Below, one piece after another: positions 8,799-17,603 of a DNA stretch of 64,000 nucleotides. The translations under genes and the position numbers were made by a program. This DNA comes from Bacteroidota bacterium (GTDB lineage Bacteria > Bacteroidota > Bacteroidia > 2-12-FULL-35-15). The stretch's first letter is position 1; each line of letters starts with the position of its first letter. The stretch is taken from positions 1 through 64,000 of the forward strand of contig JAOQAG010000004.1 in the NCBI GenBank assembly GCA_025963715.1, given 5' to 3'. The notes under the pieces are model-generated. The model had not been told where the DNA came from, searched no databases, and worked only from the letters and a program-made list of their open reading frames with translations.

Positions 8799-10661
8799 TT
8801 AGTAGATAATGATCTTCTTTACCGTTTCATTTTTCTCATTCGTCAGCGAAACCGTATAAACGCCTTTTCCATATTCCGAAACACTCAGCTGTTTCGTATA
8901 CGTTCCTGTAAAATCCGTGATCACATCGTGGTAGATCAATTGTCCTAGTGCATTTGAAATATTGATAGTATAGCTCGCTTTGGAAGCTGCGGTAAACGTC
9001 ACATTAAAATTACCGTCATTCGGATTCGGATACACATTAAACCCATTTACATTTTGTATTTCCCCGATCCCCGTAGCTGTGGTTACCAATGGTGCCGACA
9101 TCGCAGAAGCGCAACCGCTGGTATTTACCATTACCGTATAAGATCCGTTCAATGAATACGTGAACGACTGATTTGTAGCGCCCAAAATCAGTGTACCATT
9201 CCAATACCATTGGTTACCGGTAGTGGCACTGGATGTCAATACATTTCCCACCTGCGAAATTGTAGGTGTTGGAATGCCCGGATTTACTGTAATGTAGCTT
9301 GTATGTGTGTACGTATTTGTTCCCGATGGATTGGATGCCGTGAGCGTAACATTGTACGTTCCCGGCGTGGTATACGTTACCGTTGGCGTATGCGCTACTG
9401 ATGTTGCAGGCGTTGCACCCGGAAAGCTCCATGACCATGCAGTAGGGCTGTTGGTGCTGGCATCATTAAACATCACCGGAGAACCGGCGCACACCGTAGT
9501 GGACAATGTTGTAAAATCAGCAACCGGTGTGGAAGAAGTCGCATCATTGCGTTTGTACCAGATCGGCGAGGTCCAGATCTTGTTTCCATCCGTTTGTGTG
9601 ATCTCCAGGTAATAATAATATTGTGCAAGATTGGCGATCGGGTGCGTATACGTTAATGTATTTGAATTTGTATTGGATGTTAATACCGTTGGTGCGGTTC
9701 CACTTCCCGGTACACCGTAATAAAGCTTAATGGACGATGTTAATTCGCCATCCGGATCAGTAACCGTTACCGAGATCGTAGGCGTTCCCGTATGTGAAAA
9801 CACGCTTCCCATCGGGTACGATCCAATATTAAAATCCACTTTCACATTCCAGTCGTCCGAACTGTAAAAACGCATGCGGCGCAAAGCATCTAAAATATTT
9901 TCACGCGTAAGCGAAGGCGCCAATACTACCAAACGGCCCATGGTTTGGCGACCAAAAACCGAATTGTGTGTATCATGATCCAACCCTACACCCAAGTGAT
10001 AACCACGTTTTAGCGCATCATTGTAGCGTGCAATATAAGTACTGGTGGAAGGATCGGAATAAGTTGAATTTGTAGAAAATGCAGGGCCGCTGCGTGCTGC
10101 CATTCCAATGATCGCACTATCCGCATCCACATTGCGCGCTGTGGTAAACAAGTTGGTATAATCGCCTGATTGCGGATGTGCTAAATATCCGAAAGCGCCC
10201 GGGTGCATATTAATGCGTTTCCACAATGTTGCATAATCATTTTGTGCCACATGCACATCATAATCACCGGCATCCCAACCCATCAGCGAATCGTAGCCGT
10301 ATACCACCACGTGCCCGCCACCCGAAATTACGCCCCACTCCTGCCCGTACATCGCTACAAACGATCCGTCGGCATTGGCCGTATTTGCATCTGCCAAACC
10401 TTTGTGAAAGTTGGCAGGCGAAAGCATTCCGGCATTCAAATGGTTGTGATCCGAGATCCCGTAAAAATCCAGATGCTGCGATAATTTAGCATAGTTAAAA
10501 TCCTGCAAAGGCGTGGTGATAAGTGATGTGGCGCTGTCCACGTTACCATCCGAATACGACGACTGGCTGTGAATATTTCCAAAATAATAATTGAACGTCT
10601 GGGCTTGTAAACTCATTGCCAAAAGCAAACAGGTAATGGTAGCAGTAAGTGTTTTTTTCAT
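8799..10661 (-). CDS. Secreted CehA/McbA-like PHP-type metallohydrolase with PKD domain and T9SS type A sorting domain
   Basis: A signal peptide (to SLQAQ) precedes a PHP-type metal-dependent hydrolase domain (about 25-320) with the expected histidine motifs GNIHSQSSYSDG, GISDHNH, LAHPQSGDYT and GLDHDTHN. This resembles the CehA/McbA phosphoesterase family; the natural substrate is unknown. A beta domain, then PKD (about 385-465, WSWSFPGATPATS) and a C-terminal T9SS type A domain (VYPNPNDGNFNVTF ... KKIIIY) follow, so the enzyme should be exported across the outer membrane and anchored or released. The 3' end, including the stop, overlaps a CAGATTAGTATATT repeat module. The TPR gene 10672-11283 lies 10 bases upstream on the same strand and is probably co-transcribed. 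Confidence 0.88.
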   Translation of the reverse strand: MKKTLTATITCLLLAMSLQAQTFNYYFGNIHSQSSYSDGNVDSATSLITTPLQDFNYAKLSQHLDFYGISDHNHLNAGMLSPANFHKGLADANTANADGSFVAMYGQEWGVISGGGHVVVYGYDSLMGWDAGDYDVHVAQNDYATLWKRINMHPGAFGYLAHPQSGDYTNLFTTARNVDADSAIIGMAARSGPAFSTNSTYSDPSTSTYIARYNDALKRGYHLGVGLDHDTHNSVFGRQTMGRLVVLAPSLTRENILDALRRMRFYSSDDWNVKVDFNIGSYPMGSVFSHTGTPTISVTVTDPDGELTSSIKLYYGVPGSGTAPTVLTSNTNSNTLTYTHPIANLAQYYYYLEITQTDGNKIWTSPIWYKRNDATSSTPVADFTTLSTTVCAGSPVMFNDASTNSPTAWSWSFPGATPATSVAHTPTVTYTTPGTYNVTLTASNPSGTNTYTHTSYITVNPGIPTPTISQVGNVLTSSATTGNQWYWNGTLILGATNQSFTYSLNGSYTVMVNTSGCASAMSAPLVTTATGIGEIQNVNGFNVYPNPNDGNFNVTFTAASKASYTINISNALGQLIYHDVITDFTGTYTKQLSVSEYGKGVYTVSLTNEKNETVKKIIIY

Positions 10662-10671
10662 TTTTTGTTTT

Positions 10672-11283
10672 TTAGTTCTTTGTACACACTTTATTTATCA
10701 CTTCGTAATTCTCATAATCATCCGGATCTTCCAGCTTGCTCCAGCTTTTGCGGGCTGCAATAGTATCACCCAGGTAATAATTACAAAATCCTTTTTTATA
10801 ATACGCCTGTTCCAGTTTCGGATTCAGCCTTAGTACTTCATTGTAACAGCGTATTGCTTCTTTATATTTTTTATTGTTGAAATACACATTTCCTTTTTCC
10901 AAATACAGCTTTGGATTGTCTGCATCCACTTTTAGCCCCTGCTCCAGGTCACTGATGGCAGCAGCCATATCACCGGATTTATCTTCCGCTCTTGCCAGCA
11001 ATATATACACATCTGCCTTAGCGGGATTTAGCGCCAGTTCCAGTTTAAAATACACGATCGCCTGTTTATAATCCTGCAAATTGAATTCGGACAAGCCCGC
11101 ATAATAATTTATCTTTTCCAGCTGTGGCTGAAGTTCGATCACATACTGAAAATTAACCAGTGCATTTTTATAATCACCGGTTTCATACTGTTGTTTCCCT
11201 TTTTCGAAAAACACAGCCGCATCCTGCGCCGTGATCTTAAAAACGGAACTAAAAAACAAACAGAAACAGAGTACTGATCTCAT
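10672..11283 (-). CDS. Periplasmic TPR protein
   Basis: This 203-residue protein has an N-terminal signal peptide (MRSVLCFCLFFSSVFKITAQ) and then about five tetratricopeptide repeats (YETGDYKNALVNFQYVIELQ, NNKKYKEAIRCYNEVLRLNP). It is a protein-interaction scaffold with no catalytic motif. It lies directly upstream of the PHP hydrolase with a 10-base gap, which suggests one transcript and perhaps a joint role in handling that secreted protein; this is inference from position. Confidence 0.85.
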   Translation of the reverse strand: MRSVLCFCLFFSSVFKITAQDAAVFFEKGKQQYETGDYKNALVNFQYVIELQPQLEKINYYAGLSEFNLQDYKQAIVYFKLELALNPAKADVYILLARAEDKSGDMAAAISDLEQGLKVDADNPKLYLEKGNVYFNNKKYKEAIRCYNEVLRLNPKLEQAYYKKGFCNYYLGDTIAARKSWSKLEDPDDYENYEVINKVCTKN

Positions 11284-11636
11284 TATAAAAACGTTATTGA
11301 ACCGGAGTATTTTATATTAAAGATACCAATCAATTCTGTAACCATTCTGCACTTGTCAAATTTTAACATTTGCCCCGTTTTCATCGATAAAAACAGGCGT
11401 TTCGCAGCAGGATTTCTTCCTGCAAATGTGCATCCCGCCAAGGTTTCTGTAAAAATCATCACAATTATTTATTGCTGCTGACATACCGCTGTCACTCCCC
11501 ACTTGTTACTTTGTAGCCAACAACAGCAAAATGATGCTTTTTTGAGCACAAAGTGATCGGTGAAAAACGCACAGGTACTGTTCCCCTGCCGGTAACCACC
11601 GTTCACCGATTTCTGGCGTAAAACAGCCTATTATCA
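11284..11636. other. Gene-free gap between divergent transcription units
   Basis: There is no credible ORF. A short hairpin GCAGGA-TTTCT-TCCTGC lies near 11408, and ATCGGTGAA / TTCACCGAT arms flank a 50-base stretch (about 11552-11622). The right edge carries the promoter of the LiaF-like gene. The left edge is the leader of the minus-strand TPR gene. None of the intergenic repeat families occurs here, consistent with this being a gap between 5' ends. Confidence 0.5.
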
Positions 11637-11668
11637 GTTGTGCAGCGTTGCAGATGTACCTACTTTTG
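11637..11668 (+). promoter_or_regulatory. Bacteroidota-type promoter of the LiaF-like gene
   Basis: GTTG at 11637-11640, a 20-base spacer and TACTTTTG at 11661-11668 match the Bacteroidota consensus TTTG-N19-21-TAnnTTTG. Transcription should start about 11675, which excludes the TTG start of the track ORF and supports an ATG at 11680 or 11686. Confidence 0.7.
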
Positions 11669-11679
11669 ATAAAAAATTA

Positions 11680-12504
11680 ATGACAATGGAAAATCAAGGA
11701 GTAGAACCACAGGAAGAAATGTGGCAACAATGGGAAAAAGAACATAAAAGAGGAAAAGTTCTGGGCGGCATTGCCATCGTTATCATCGGGTCGCTTTTTT
11801 TAGCACGTGAATTAGGCGTGATCTTTCCTGCCTGGTTATTGTCCTGGAAAATGGGATTGATAGCGCTGGGAGTATTCAGTGGTATTAAACACGGTTTCCG
11901 CAATGCAAGCTGGTTTATTTTGGTAGCTGTAGGCGGTGTGTATTTAGCTGCGGATTTTTATCCGGAGCTCGCCATCAAACCATTGATCTGGCCGCTGATC
12001 GTGATCTTTATCGGTTTGATGATCATCTTTAAACCACACCGGAAAAATCACAAGCACCATCACAAGCACCATAACTGGGAAAGATGGAGCAAACGCCACC
12101 AATACAAACACGAGTATTACAATGCGAAATATCAAAATGCCGAAACACAAACCAGCAGCGACGAGTGTATTGATTGTGTATCGTTCATGAGCGGGATCAA
12201 AAAAAACATCCTCTCCAAAAATTTTAAAAGCGGGGATGTGACCATCATATTTGCCGGTGCAAAAATTGACCTAAGCCAGGCCGATTTTGAAGGGACTGCA
12301 ACACTGGAGATCACCGAAATATTCGGCGGCACACAGCTGATCATCCCGGCCAACTGGGACATTAAATCGGACATTGTATGCGTGTTCGGAAGCGTGGAAG
12401 ACAAGCGTCCACCGCACCAAAGCGCACCCGGTGAAGAAAATAAAAAATTATTGATCCTGAGAGGTACCGTGCTTTTCGGAGGAATAGAAATAAAAAGTTT
12501 TTAA
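11680..12504 (+). CDS. LiaF-like multi-pass membrane protein (LiaF transmembrane plus LiaF C-terminal-like domain)
   Basis: This protein of about 274 residues has an acidic N-terminus, then three or four hydrophobic helices (GKVLGGIAIVIIGSLFLARE, WLLSWKMGLIALGVFSG, ASWFILVAVGGVYLAADF, PLIWPLIVIFIGLMIIF). A cluster rich in His, Lys and Arg (KNHKHHHKHH) follows. A C-terminal beta-helical domain (about 185-270, SGDVTIIFAGAKIDLSQADF, ITEIFGGTQLIIP) resembles the LiaF/DUF2154 family. In Firmicutes LiaF inhibits an envelope-stress two-component system. Here a histidine kinase and response regulator follow, so a sensing role is plausible. The start was chosen from the upstream promoter. The next gene begins 83 bases downstream. 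Confidence 0.78.
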   Translation: MTMENQGVEPQEEMWQQWEKEHKRGKVLGGIAIVIIGSLFLARELGVIFPAWLLSWKMGLIALGVFSGIKHGFRNASWFILVAVGGVYLAADFYPELAIKPLIWPLIVIFIGLMIIFKPHRKNHKHHHKHHNWERWSKRHQYKHEYYNAKYQNAETQTSSDECIDCVSFMSGIKKNILSKNFKSGDVTIIFAGAKIDLSQADFEGTATLEITEIFGGTQLIIPANWDIKSDIVCVFGSVEDKRPPHQSAPGEENKKLLILRGTVLFGGIEIKSF

Positions 12505-12587
12505 AATAAATACGCTTGCAATTATTGTTTACAAATTAAAAAAGGAGTTAAAAAAATTATATACAAACTTATTAATACCGTCTAACC

Positions 12588-12935
12588 ATGAATACATATT
12601 TAGCAAAACTCATTTTCAATATAGATATTGAAGATAGCAAACAAACATCACAGTTTGATGAACAGATCCGCCTGATCGAAGCAAAAAGCCTGGAAGAAGC
12701 ATTTTTTAAAGCACGCTCTATCGGCAAACAGGAAGAAGGCGCTTTTATGAATACAAAAAATAAAAAAGTGAACTGGAAATTTATTGACGTAACCGAATTG
12801 TATGCATTAAAAGATACAAAAGATGGCGAACAATTGTATGCATCCACGCACGAAACCGACGATTCCGATGCGTTTATTCAATTTACACGTCAGAAATCAA
12901 TTCTTATTCAAACAAATTTTTTGACCTTTGCATAA
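12588..12935 (+). CDS. DUF4288 domain-containing protein
   Basis: This is a small cytoplasmic protein of 115 residues. MNTYLAKLIFNIDI, QFDEQIRLIEAKSLEEAFFK and VNWKFIDVTELYAL are recognisable as the DUF4288 family, whose function is unknown. It has no signal peptide or membrane segment. It sits between the LiaF-like gene and the histidine kinase, and its 3' end overlaps the TTG start of the kinase ORF, so it probably belongs to the same transcript. Confidence 0.8.
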   Translation: MNTYLAKLIFNIDIEDSKQTSQFDEQIRLIEAKSLEEAFFKARSIGKQEEGAFMNTKNKKVNWKFIDVTELYALKDTKDGEQLYASTHETDDSDAFIQFTRQKSILIQTNFLTFA

Positions 12936-13980
12936 AAATTTGAATTCGCGTTTACCATATTCTTTATCCAAACTTTTAATAGTTTTTGTTGGCTGGTGGT
13001 TGTTCTGGGCAGCGGTGCAAACCTTTGTGTTGCACCGTTTGCAATTGAGCTGGGAGATCGCCGTGGTGGATTCCATCATTTCCAATTCCCTGATGGCATT
13101 TGCCGGGTTTACCGCCATCATCATGTACCGTTTTTATCAACCCGGGAAGACGAATCAGGTTAACCGGCTTATTTTTGCGATCGTCCTCCCGGTTATTTTT
13201 TGCAGCGTCCTCAACTGGGTGCTTTCGCGGATATTTTCTACCGATGCCGCGTATTTATTATTCCTTGAAAAATCATTGCCGGTCCGCTTTATTTTTTCAT
13301 TGCTCATCATTTCCTTCATCACGTTGTTGAACTGGATGTGGAACACCATGTCGGAACAAAAAGAAAATGAAAAACGTAAATCCGACAGCGAACAATTAAT
13401 GAAAGAAGCGGAATTAACAAAGCTGCGCCAGCAATTACAGCCGCATTTTTTATTCAACAGCTTAAATTCCATCAGCGCGCTCGTGGCGATGAAGCCCGCA
13501 GAAGCACGCAAAATGATCCAGCAGCTTTCCGATTTTTTAAGAGGAACTTTGAAAAAAGAAGATCAGCTGGTGAAACTCTCGGAAGAGCTCGAACATTTAA
13601 AATTATATCTGGATATTGAAAAAGTGCGCTTCGGACACCGCATGAATGTGGAGTTTAACACCAGTGACGAAAGCATGAATTACCAATTGCCATCGCTGCT
13701 GCTGCAACCCATTGTGGAGAACGCCATCAAATTTGGATTGTACGATCTCATTGGCGACGTGACTATCAGCATTTCCACGGAAGTGCGCGGCTCTTACTTA
13801 CACATTGAAATAAAAAACCCATTTGATCCGGAAACAAAACGTGCCAAATCCGGCGTTGGGTTTGGATTAAGCTCCATCCAGCGCAGGCTGTATTTGCTGT
13901 ATGCACGCCAGGATCTTCTGATCACTGATAAAAAAGAAACAACGTTCATCACTATTTTAAAAATACCACAGGCCGTATGA
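12928..13980 (+). CDS. LytS-type sensor histidine kinase
   Basis: Four hydrophobic helices (about residues 12-34, 45-71, 81-105, 112-133) are followed by a short linker and a His_kinase domain with phospho-acceptor motif LQPHFLFNSLNS (His about 173), and then an ATPase domain with N-box LQPIVENAIKFG and glycine motif GVGFGLSS. This is the LytS/YehU class that pairs with LytTR regulators. There is no large periplasmic sensor domain, so the stimulus is probably sensed in the membrane. The start is uncertain: TTG 12928 overlaps the DUF4288 stop and TTG 12940 is the alternative; the first in-frame ATG would remove a helix. The stop overlaps the next start as ATGA. Confidence 0.88.
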   Translation: MHKNLNSRLPYSLSKLLIVFVGWWLFWAAVQTFVLHRLQLSWEIAVVDSIISNSLMAFAGFTAIIMYRFYQPGKTNQVNRLIFAIVLPVIFCSVLNWVLSRIFSTDAAYLLFLEKSLPVRFIFSLLIISFITLLNWMWNTMSEQKENEKRKSDSEQLMKEAELTKLRQQLQPHFLFNSLNSISALVAMKPAEARKMIQQLSDFLRGTLKKEDQLVKLSEELEHLKLYLDIEKVRFGHRMNVEFNTSDESMNYQLPSLLLQPIVENAIKFGLYDLIGDVTISISTEVRGSYLHIEIKNPFDPETKRAKSGVGFGLSSIQRRLYLLYARQDLLITDKKETTFITILKIPQAV

Positions 13981-14726
13981 AAAAAGCGATCATTATTGAC
14001 GATGAACCCTTAGCCCGCAGCATCATTGCAGAATACCTGCAAACCCATACCGATATTGAACTGGTAACGGAATGCAACGATGGTTTTGAAGGCATTAAAA
14101 GCATTACGCAGCATCAGCCGGATCTGATCTTTTTGGATATTCAAATGCCAAAAATAAACGGATTTGAAATGCTGGAGCTGCTGACCACCACTCCTTCTGT
14201 GATCTTTACCACTGCGTTTGACGAGTATGCCATCAAAGCATTTGAGACCAACGCCATCGACTATTTATTAAAACCGTTTAATAAAGACCGTTTTGATGCA
14301 GCGCTGGAAAAATGGAGAAGCAAAGCGGGCGCTTCTGCGGATACCACAGCCAGCCACTTTCAGCATTTTATGCAGCACACCGAAAAACAACCGGAAGAAC
14401 GCAACCGCATTGTGGTGAAAAACGGTGCCGAGATCCGCATCGTTCCAGCCGAAGATATTTGTTACATCGAAGCGTACGACGATTATGTGAAGATCTTTAC
14501 CAAAGACAGCTATTACCTGAAAAAGAAAACAATGAATTATTATGAGCAGGTGCTCGATCCCGCTATTTTTTTCCGTACGCACCGCTCGTTCATCATCAAT
14601 ATTCACCAGCTTACTAAAATCGAATCGCTTGAAAAAAACAGTTACATCGCGATCTTAAAAAATGACAAGCGTATTCCTATCAGCAGGACAAGCTATAGTA
14701 AGTTGAAGGAAACACTGGGCTTATAA
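13977..14726 (+). CDS. LytTR-family response regulator
   Basis: A receiver domain (about 3-115) has the acidic pair in IIDDEP and a phospho-acceptor aspartate in DLIFLDIQMPK (about 54), plus the conserved T and K in FTTAFDEYAIKAF and YLLKPF. A LytTR DNA-binding domain follows (about 144-249, EDICYIEAYDDYVKIF, FFRTHRSFIINI). The ATGA overlap with the kinase makes them a translationally coupled pair. The likely output is transcriptional control of a few promoters, possibly including the LiaF-like gene. Confidence 0.93.
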   Translation: MKKAIIIDDEPLARSIIAEYLQTHTDIELVTECNDGFEGIKSITQHQPDLIFLDIQMPKINGFEMLELLTTTPSVIFTTAFDEYAIKAFETNAIDYLLKPFNKDRFDAALEKWRSKAGASADTTASHFQHFMQHTEKQPEERNRIVVKNGAEIRIVPAEDICYIEAYDDYVKIFTKDSYYLKKKTMNYYEQVLDPAIFFRTHRSFIINIHQLTKIESLEKNSYIAILKNDKRIPISRTSYSKLKETLGL

Positions 14727-14832
14727 GTACGGATAACGAACAGGAACGTCCTTCGACAAGCTCAGGATGACTACGAATCTGTGCAAAAGCCAGTTCAAAG
14801 TTTAAAGTTCAAAGTTTGCTATGTACCCGTAA
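14727..14832. repeat. Stop-proximal repeat with nested CTGAGCTTGTCGAAG arm
   Basis: The response regulator stop TAA is followed at once by GTACGGATAACGAACAGG, the start of the stop-proximal module. GTCCTTCGACAAGCTCAGG (14748-14772) is inserted within it before TACGAATCTGTG. The GTTCAAAGTTTAAAGTTC module then runs to about 14820. The orientation matches the upstream gene. Confidence 0.75.
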
Positions 14833-14840
14833 CAAAAAAA

Positions 14841-16250
14841 TTACTGAATAATTATTTTTTCAGTATGAACTGTTTTTCCATCATCTGCTGTTACAAAATA
14901 AATCCCTTTTAAAACAGCAGAAAGATCAAGCTCTATAACCGGCTGCCGGTTTGACTTTGTAACAGAATAAACCCTTTCACCCAATACATTGTAAACGGTA
15001 ATTTGATAATTCGCCGCAGCTAATTCATCCTTTAATGCTACATTAAATTTTCCGTTACCGGGATTGGGATACACCGTAAATCCGTTATCAACAGTATTTT
15101 CCGCGATACCTGCAGCGGGCAGCGCGTATTTAAAAACAACCCCGTACTGGTGGGCGCCTCCTACATTTGTCATTCCGTATAGCGCTGAACCGTTATAAAC
15201 AAGCGAACCCAAAGGCTGGCTTCCAGATACAGCGGGAATAAAATCGAGTAATTTTGAAAAAGAAGTTCCGTCCGGCTTTATTTTAAATACTGTTCCTTTG
15301 CCGAACGCTCCGCCAATAAAGGTCATACTGTACAAAACCGTTCCATCGTAAACGAGGTCGCCCGGAGGATTACTTCCGGTTGCAGTACCTGGCAATGCAT
15401 CAAAATCCAGGAACTTTGAAAAGCCGGTTCCATCGGGTTTGATCTTAAAAAGCACGCCCGTATTATTTATTCCACCTTTAAACGTTGTCCCGTACAAATA
15501 AGTGCCATCGGAAATAAGCGCACCATGTGGTTCGCTTCCATGGATACTGTCAAAATCATATAACCTGGCGTATCCTGTTCCGTCGGTTTTTATTTTAAAG
15601 ATCGTTCCAGCATAATTTATACCACCACCCAATGTTGTTCCATACAGGTAAGTCCCGTCAGAAAACAATGTTCCTCTTGCATTAAAACCGCCGGGTGTGC
15701 CCGGGAAATCATATAGATCGGCATAGGCCGTTCCATTGGTTTTTATTTTAAATACGTTGCCGGTTCCATTGGCGCCGCCGGAAGTAGTTGTTCCATATAA
15801 ATAGGTTCCGTCGGAAATCAGCGAACCGTAGGGATATTCTCCCAATGTATCAACAAAATCAAACAGTTTCGTGTAACCTGTTCCATCCTGTTTTATTTTA
15901 AAGATCGTTCCTTCATTGTGTGTGCCGCCGATAGCGGTCATTCCATACAAATACGTCCCGTCAGAAATAAGAGACCCTTGTGGCAGGCTGCCGTTTGCGC
16001 CAGTAAAATCAAGCAATTTGGCAAAAGCAGTCCCGTCCTTTTTTATTTTAAAAATTGTTCCGACGTTATCAGCACCGCCCACAGTGGCCATTCCGTAAAG
16101 GTAATTGCCATCCGCAACAAGCGAGCCCTGCGGGAATCTCCCGTTGATGCTGTCAAAATCATACAATTTGGTATATTGCGCATAACTGTGGCTGCAAAGG
16201 CCCAATATCGCTATTATCACGATCAGGGAGACCGATAGAATCTTTTTCAT
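14841..16250 (-). CDS. GloVer-repeat (TIGR03803-like) T9SS cargo protein
   Basis: A signal peptide (to CSHSYAQ) is followed by seven repeats of about 50 residues with the pattern GSLISDGTYLYGTT-GG---GTIFKIK-DGT----LYDF. These are the Gloeobacter/Verrucomicrobia (GloVer) repeats, which are expected to form a beta-propeller-like fold. The C-terminal 75 residues form a T9SS type A sorting domain (GFTVYPNPGNGKFNVAL ... HTEKIIIQ). No catalytic residues are apparent; a surface-binding or structural role is likely. Seven blades would suit a closed propeller, but this is inference. Confidence 0.87.
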   Translation of the reverse strand: MKKILSVSLIVIIAILGLCSHSYAQYTKLYDFDSINGRFPQGSLVADGNYLYGMATVGGADNVGTIFKIKKDGTAFAKLLDFTGANGSLPQGSLISDGTYLYGMTAIGGTHNEGTIFKIKQDGTGYTKLFDFVDTLGEYPYGSLISDGTYLYGTTTSGGANGTGNVFKIKTNGTAYADLYDFPGTPGGFNARGTLFSDGTYLYGTTLGGGINYAGTIFKIKTDGTGYARLYDFDSIHGSEPHGALISDGTYLYGTTFKGGINNTGVLFKIKPDGTGFSKFLDFDALPGTATGSNPPGDLVYDGTVLYSMTFIGGAFGKGTVFKIKPDGTSFSKLLDFIPAVSGSQPLGSLVYNGSALYGMTNVGGAHQYGVVFKYALPAAGIAENTVDNGFTVYPNPGNGKFNVALKDELAAANYQITVYNVLGERVYSVTKSNRQPVIELDLSAVLKGIYFVTADDGKTVHTEKIIIQ

Positions 16251-16387
16251 GGAAGGTTTATTTAACGTTCATTACTACAGACTCTTTAAGGAGCGGGAAG
16301 GTTGTATTGAAAAATAAAATTTTCATTATGCTATGTATGGATTAGAGCCTGGTTAAATTATTTTTTTTACTTCCATTACCATTAGAA

Positions 16388-16484
16388 CTGTCATCCCGCA
16401 CTTGTTGCGGGATCCCGTAAATGTTTGCAGCCCCAACCACATTGTTTTTAATTAACCGATCCCGCAACAAGTGCGGGATGACAG
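16388..16484. repeat. 97-bp GTCATCCCG palindromic element, full copy
   Basis: Perfect 27-bp inverted arms (CTGTCATCCCGCACTTGTTG continuing to GGGATC, and the complement) flank a 43-base centre. Each arm is itself a short palindrome. The centre (TAAATGTTTGCAGCCCCAA, TTTTTAATTAAC) is recognisably shared with the copy at 23774-23868. Solo halves occur elsewhere in the window. Confidence 0.85.
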
Positions 16485-16549
16485 ATGAGAAGAAAAGTGT
16501 ACTCCGAATTAAGCATTCCTCACACAAGATTGACAGATGCATCTACCCA

Positions 16550-16690
16550 GATTTGTAAATTCGTATTCATTGGTAATTTGTAACACGCAGCCGTGTCATC
16601 CTGAGCCAGTCGAAGGACGTTTTTGTTCCTGCCCGAATCGTTCAGGCGGGCGTTATCTGTAACCCCTCTCGCCTGTTGTCTACTGCCTAT
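16550..16690. repeat. Composite repeat downstream of the J-domain gene
   Basis: Reading leftward from the stop of the J-domain gene, on its own strand: a stop-proximal module with CGCCCGCCTGAACGATTCGG palindrome, a nested CTGGCTCAGGATGAC arm (16594-16619), and the ACAGATT/GTAAATTCG module. All are oriented with the upstream gene. The separate 97-bp palindromic element lies further left. Confidence 0.7.
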
Positions 16691-16694
16691 TTGC

Positions 16695-17603
16695 CTACTT
16701 CTTCTGCAGCTCCTGCAGTTGCTTAAACAATTCCACTTCCTGCTCCGATAAATTTTTCGGTGTTATAATTTTCACTTTCACATACAGGTCGCCGTATTCT
16801 GTTGCTGCCCCAAATTTCGGCATCCCCATTCCCTTTAACCGTAATACTTTTCCGCTATCCGTTTCTTTTGGGATGTCAATTTTAATTGTTCCTTTCATGG
16901 TGCGCACCAATGCTTTTCCGCCTAACAATGCGGTATACAATTCAACGGGGGTATCAGCATACAGATCGTCTTCCTTACGCTCAAAATGCGGATGTGCGGG
17001 GATATGCACGGTAATGTATACGTCGCCGCGTGATCCGCTTTTTTGTTTTACACGCAGTGTTTGCCCGTCTTTCACACCTTTGAATTTCATTTGTAATTTT
17101 TCGCCCGGTAGTTCCAGCATCCGGGAAGCGCCTTCGTAGGCTTCTTCCAGCGACAAGGTTACTTCTGCGTTGTAGTCGCTTTTGCGTTTGTTGTTTGTAC
17201 GTCCTGCATTTCCGCCACCACCGCCAAAACTACTGCCGAAAATATTTTCAAAAAAGTCGGAAAAATTTGCGCCGCCAAAACCTTCATTGCCGGAACTGTA
17301 TTGTTGCTGGCGGTTTCCACCGGTTTGGTATCTCGACCAGTCAAAATCACCATTACGTTGTGTGCCTTGTTGTTCGTATTGTTTCCAGTTTGCTCCCAAC
17401 TCATCGTATTTCTTGCGTTTTTCGGGATCACTCAATACTTCATTCGCTTCGTTCGCTTCCTTGAATTTGTCCTCTGCAGGCTTATTTCCCTGGTTTTTAT
17501 CCGGATGATACTTGATCGCCAGCTTGCGGTATGCTTTTTTTATTTCGTCGGCACTCGCTGTTTTTGCAACACCAAGTATTTTATAATAGTCTTTGAAATC
17601 CAT
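16695..17603 (-). CDS. J-domain co-chaperone, CbpA-like (class B)
   Basis: An N-terminal J domain (about 4-68) has the HPD motif at 33-35, which stimulates Hsp70 ATPase. A Gly/Phe-rich linker follows (about 95-140, [22 protein letters not shown]). The C-terminal substrate-binding region (about 145-300) has [18 protein letters not shown] and [14 protein letters not shown]. There is no CxxCxGxG zinc finger, so it is CbpA/class B rather than canonical DnaJ. It is cytoplasmic and stands alone on the minus strand. Confidence 0.92.
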   Translation of the reverse strand: MDFKDYYKILGVAKTASADEIKKAYRKLAIKYHPDKNQGNKPAEDKFKEANEANEVLSDPEKRKKYDELGANWKQYEQQGTQRNGDFDWSRYQTGGNRQQQYSSGNEGFGGANFSDFFENIFGSSFGGGGGNAGRTNNKRKSDYNAEVTLSLEEAYEGASRMLELPGEKLQMKFKGVKDGQTLRVKQKSGSRGDVYITVHIPAHPHFERKEDDLYADTPVELYTALLGGKALVRTMKGTIKIDIPKETDSGKVLRLKGMGMPKFGAATEYGDLYVKVKIITPKNLSEQEVELFKQLQELQKK

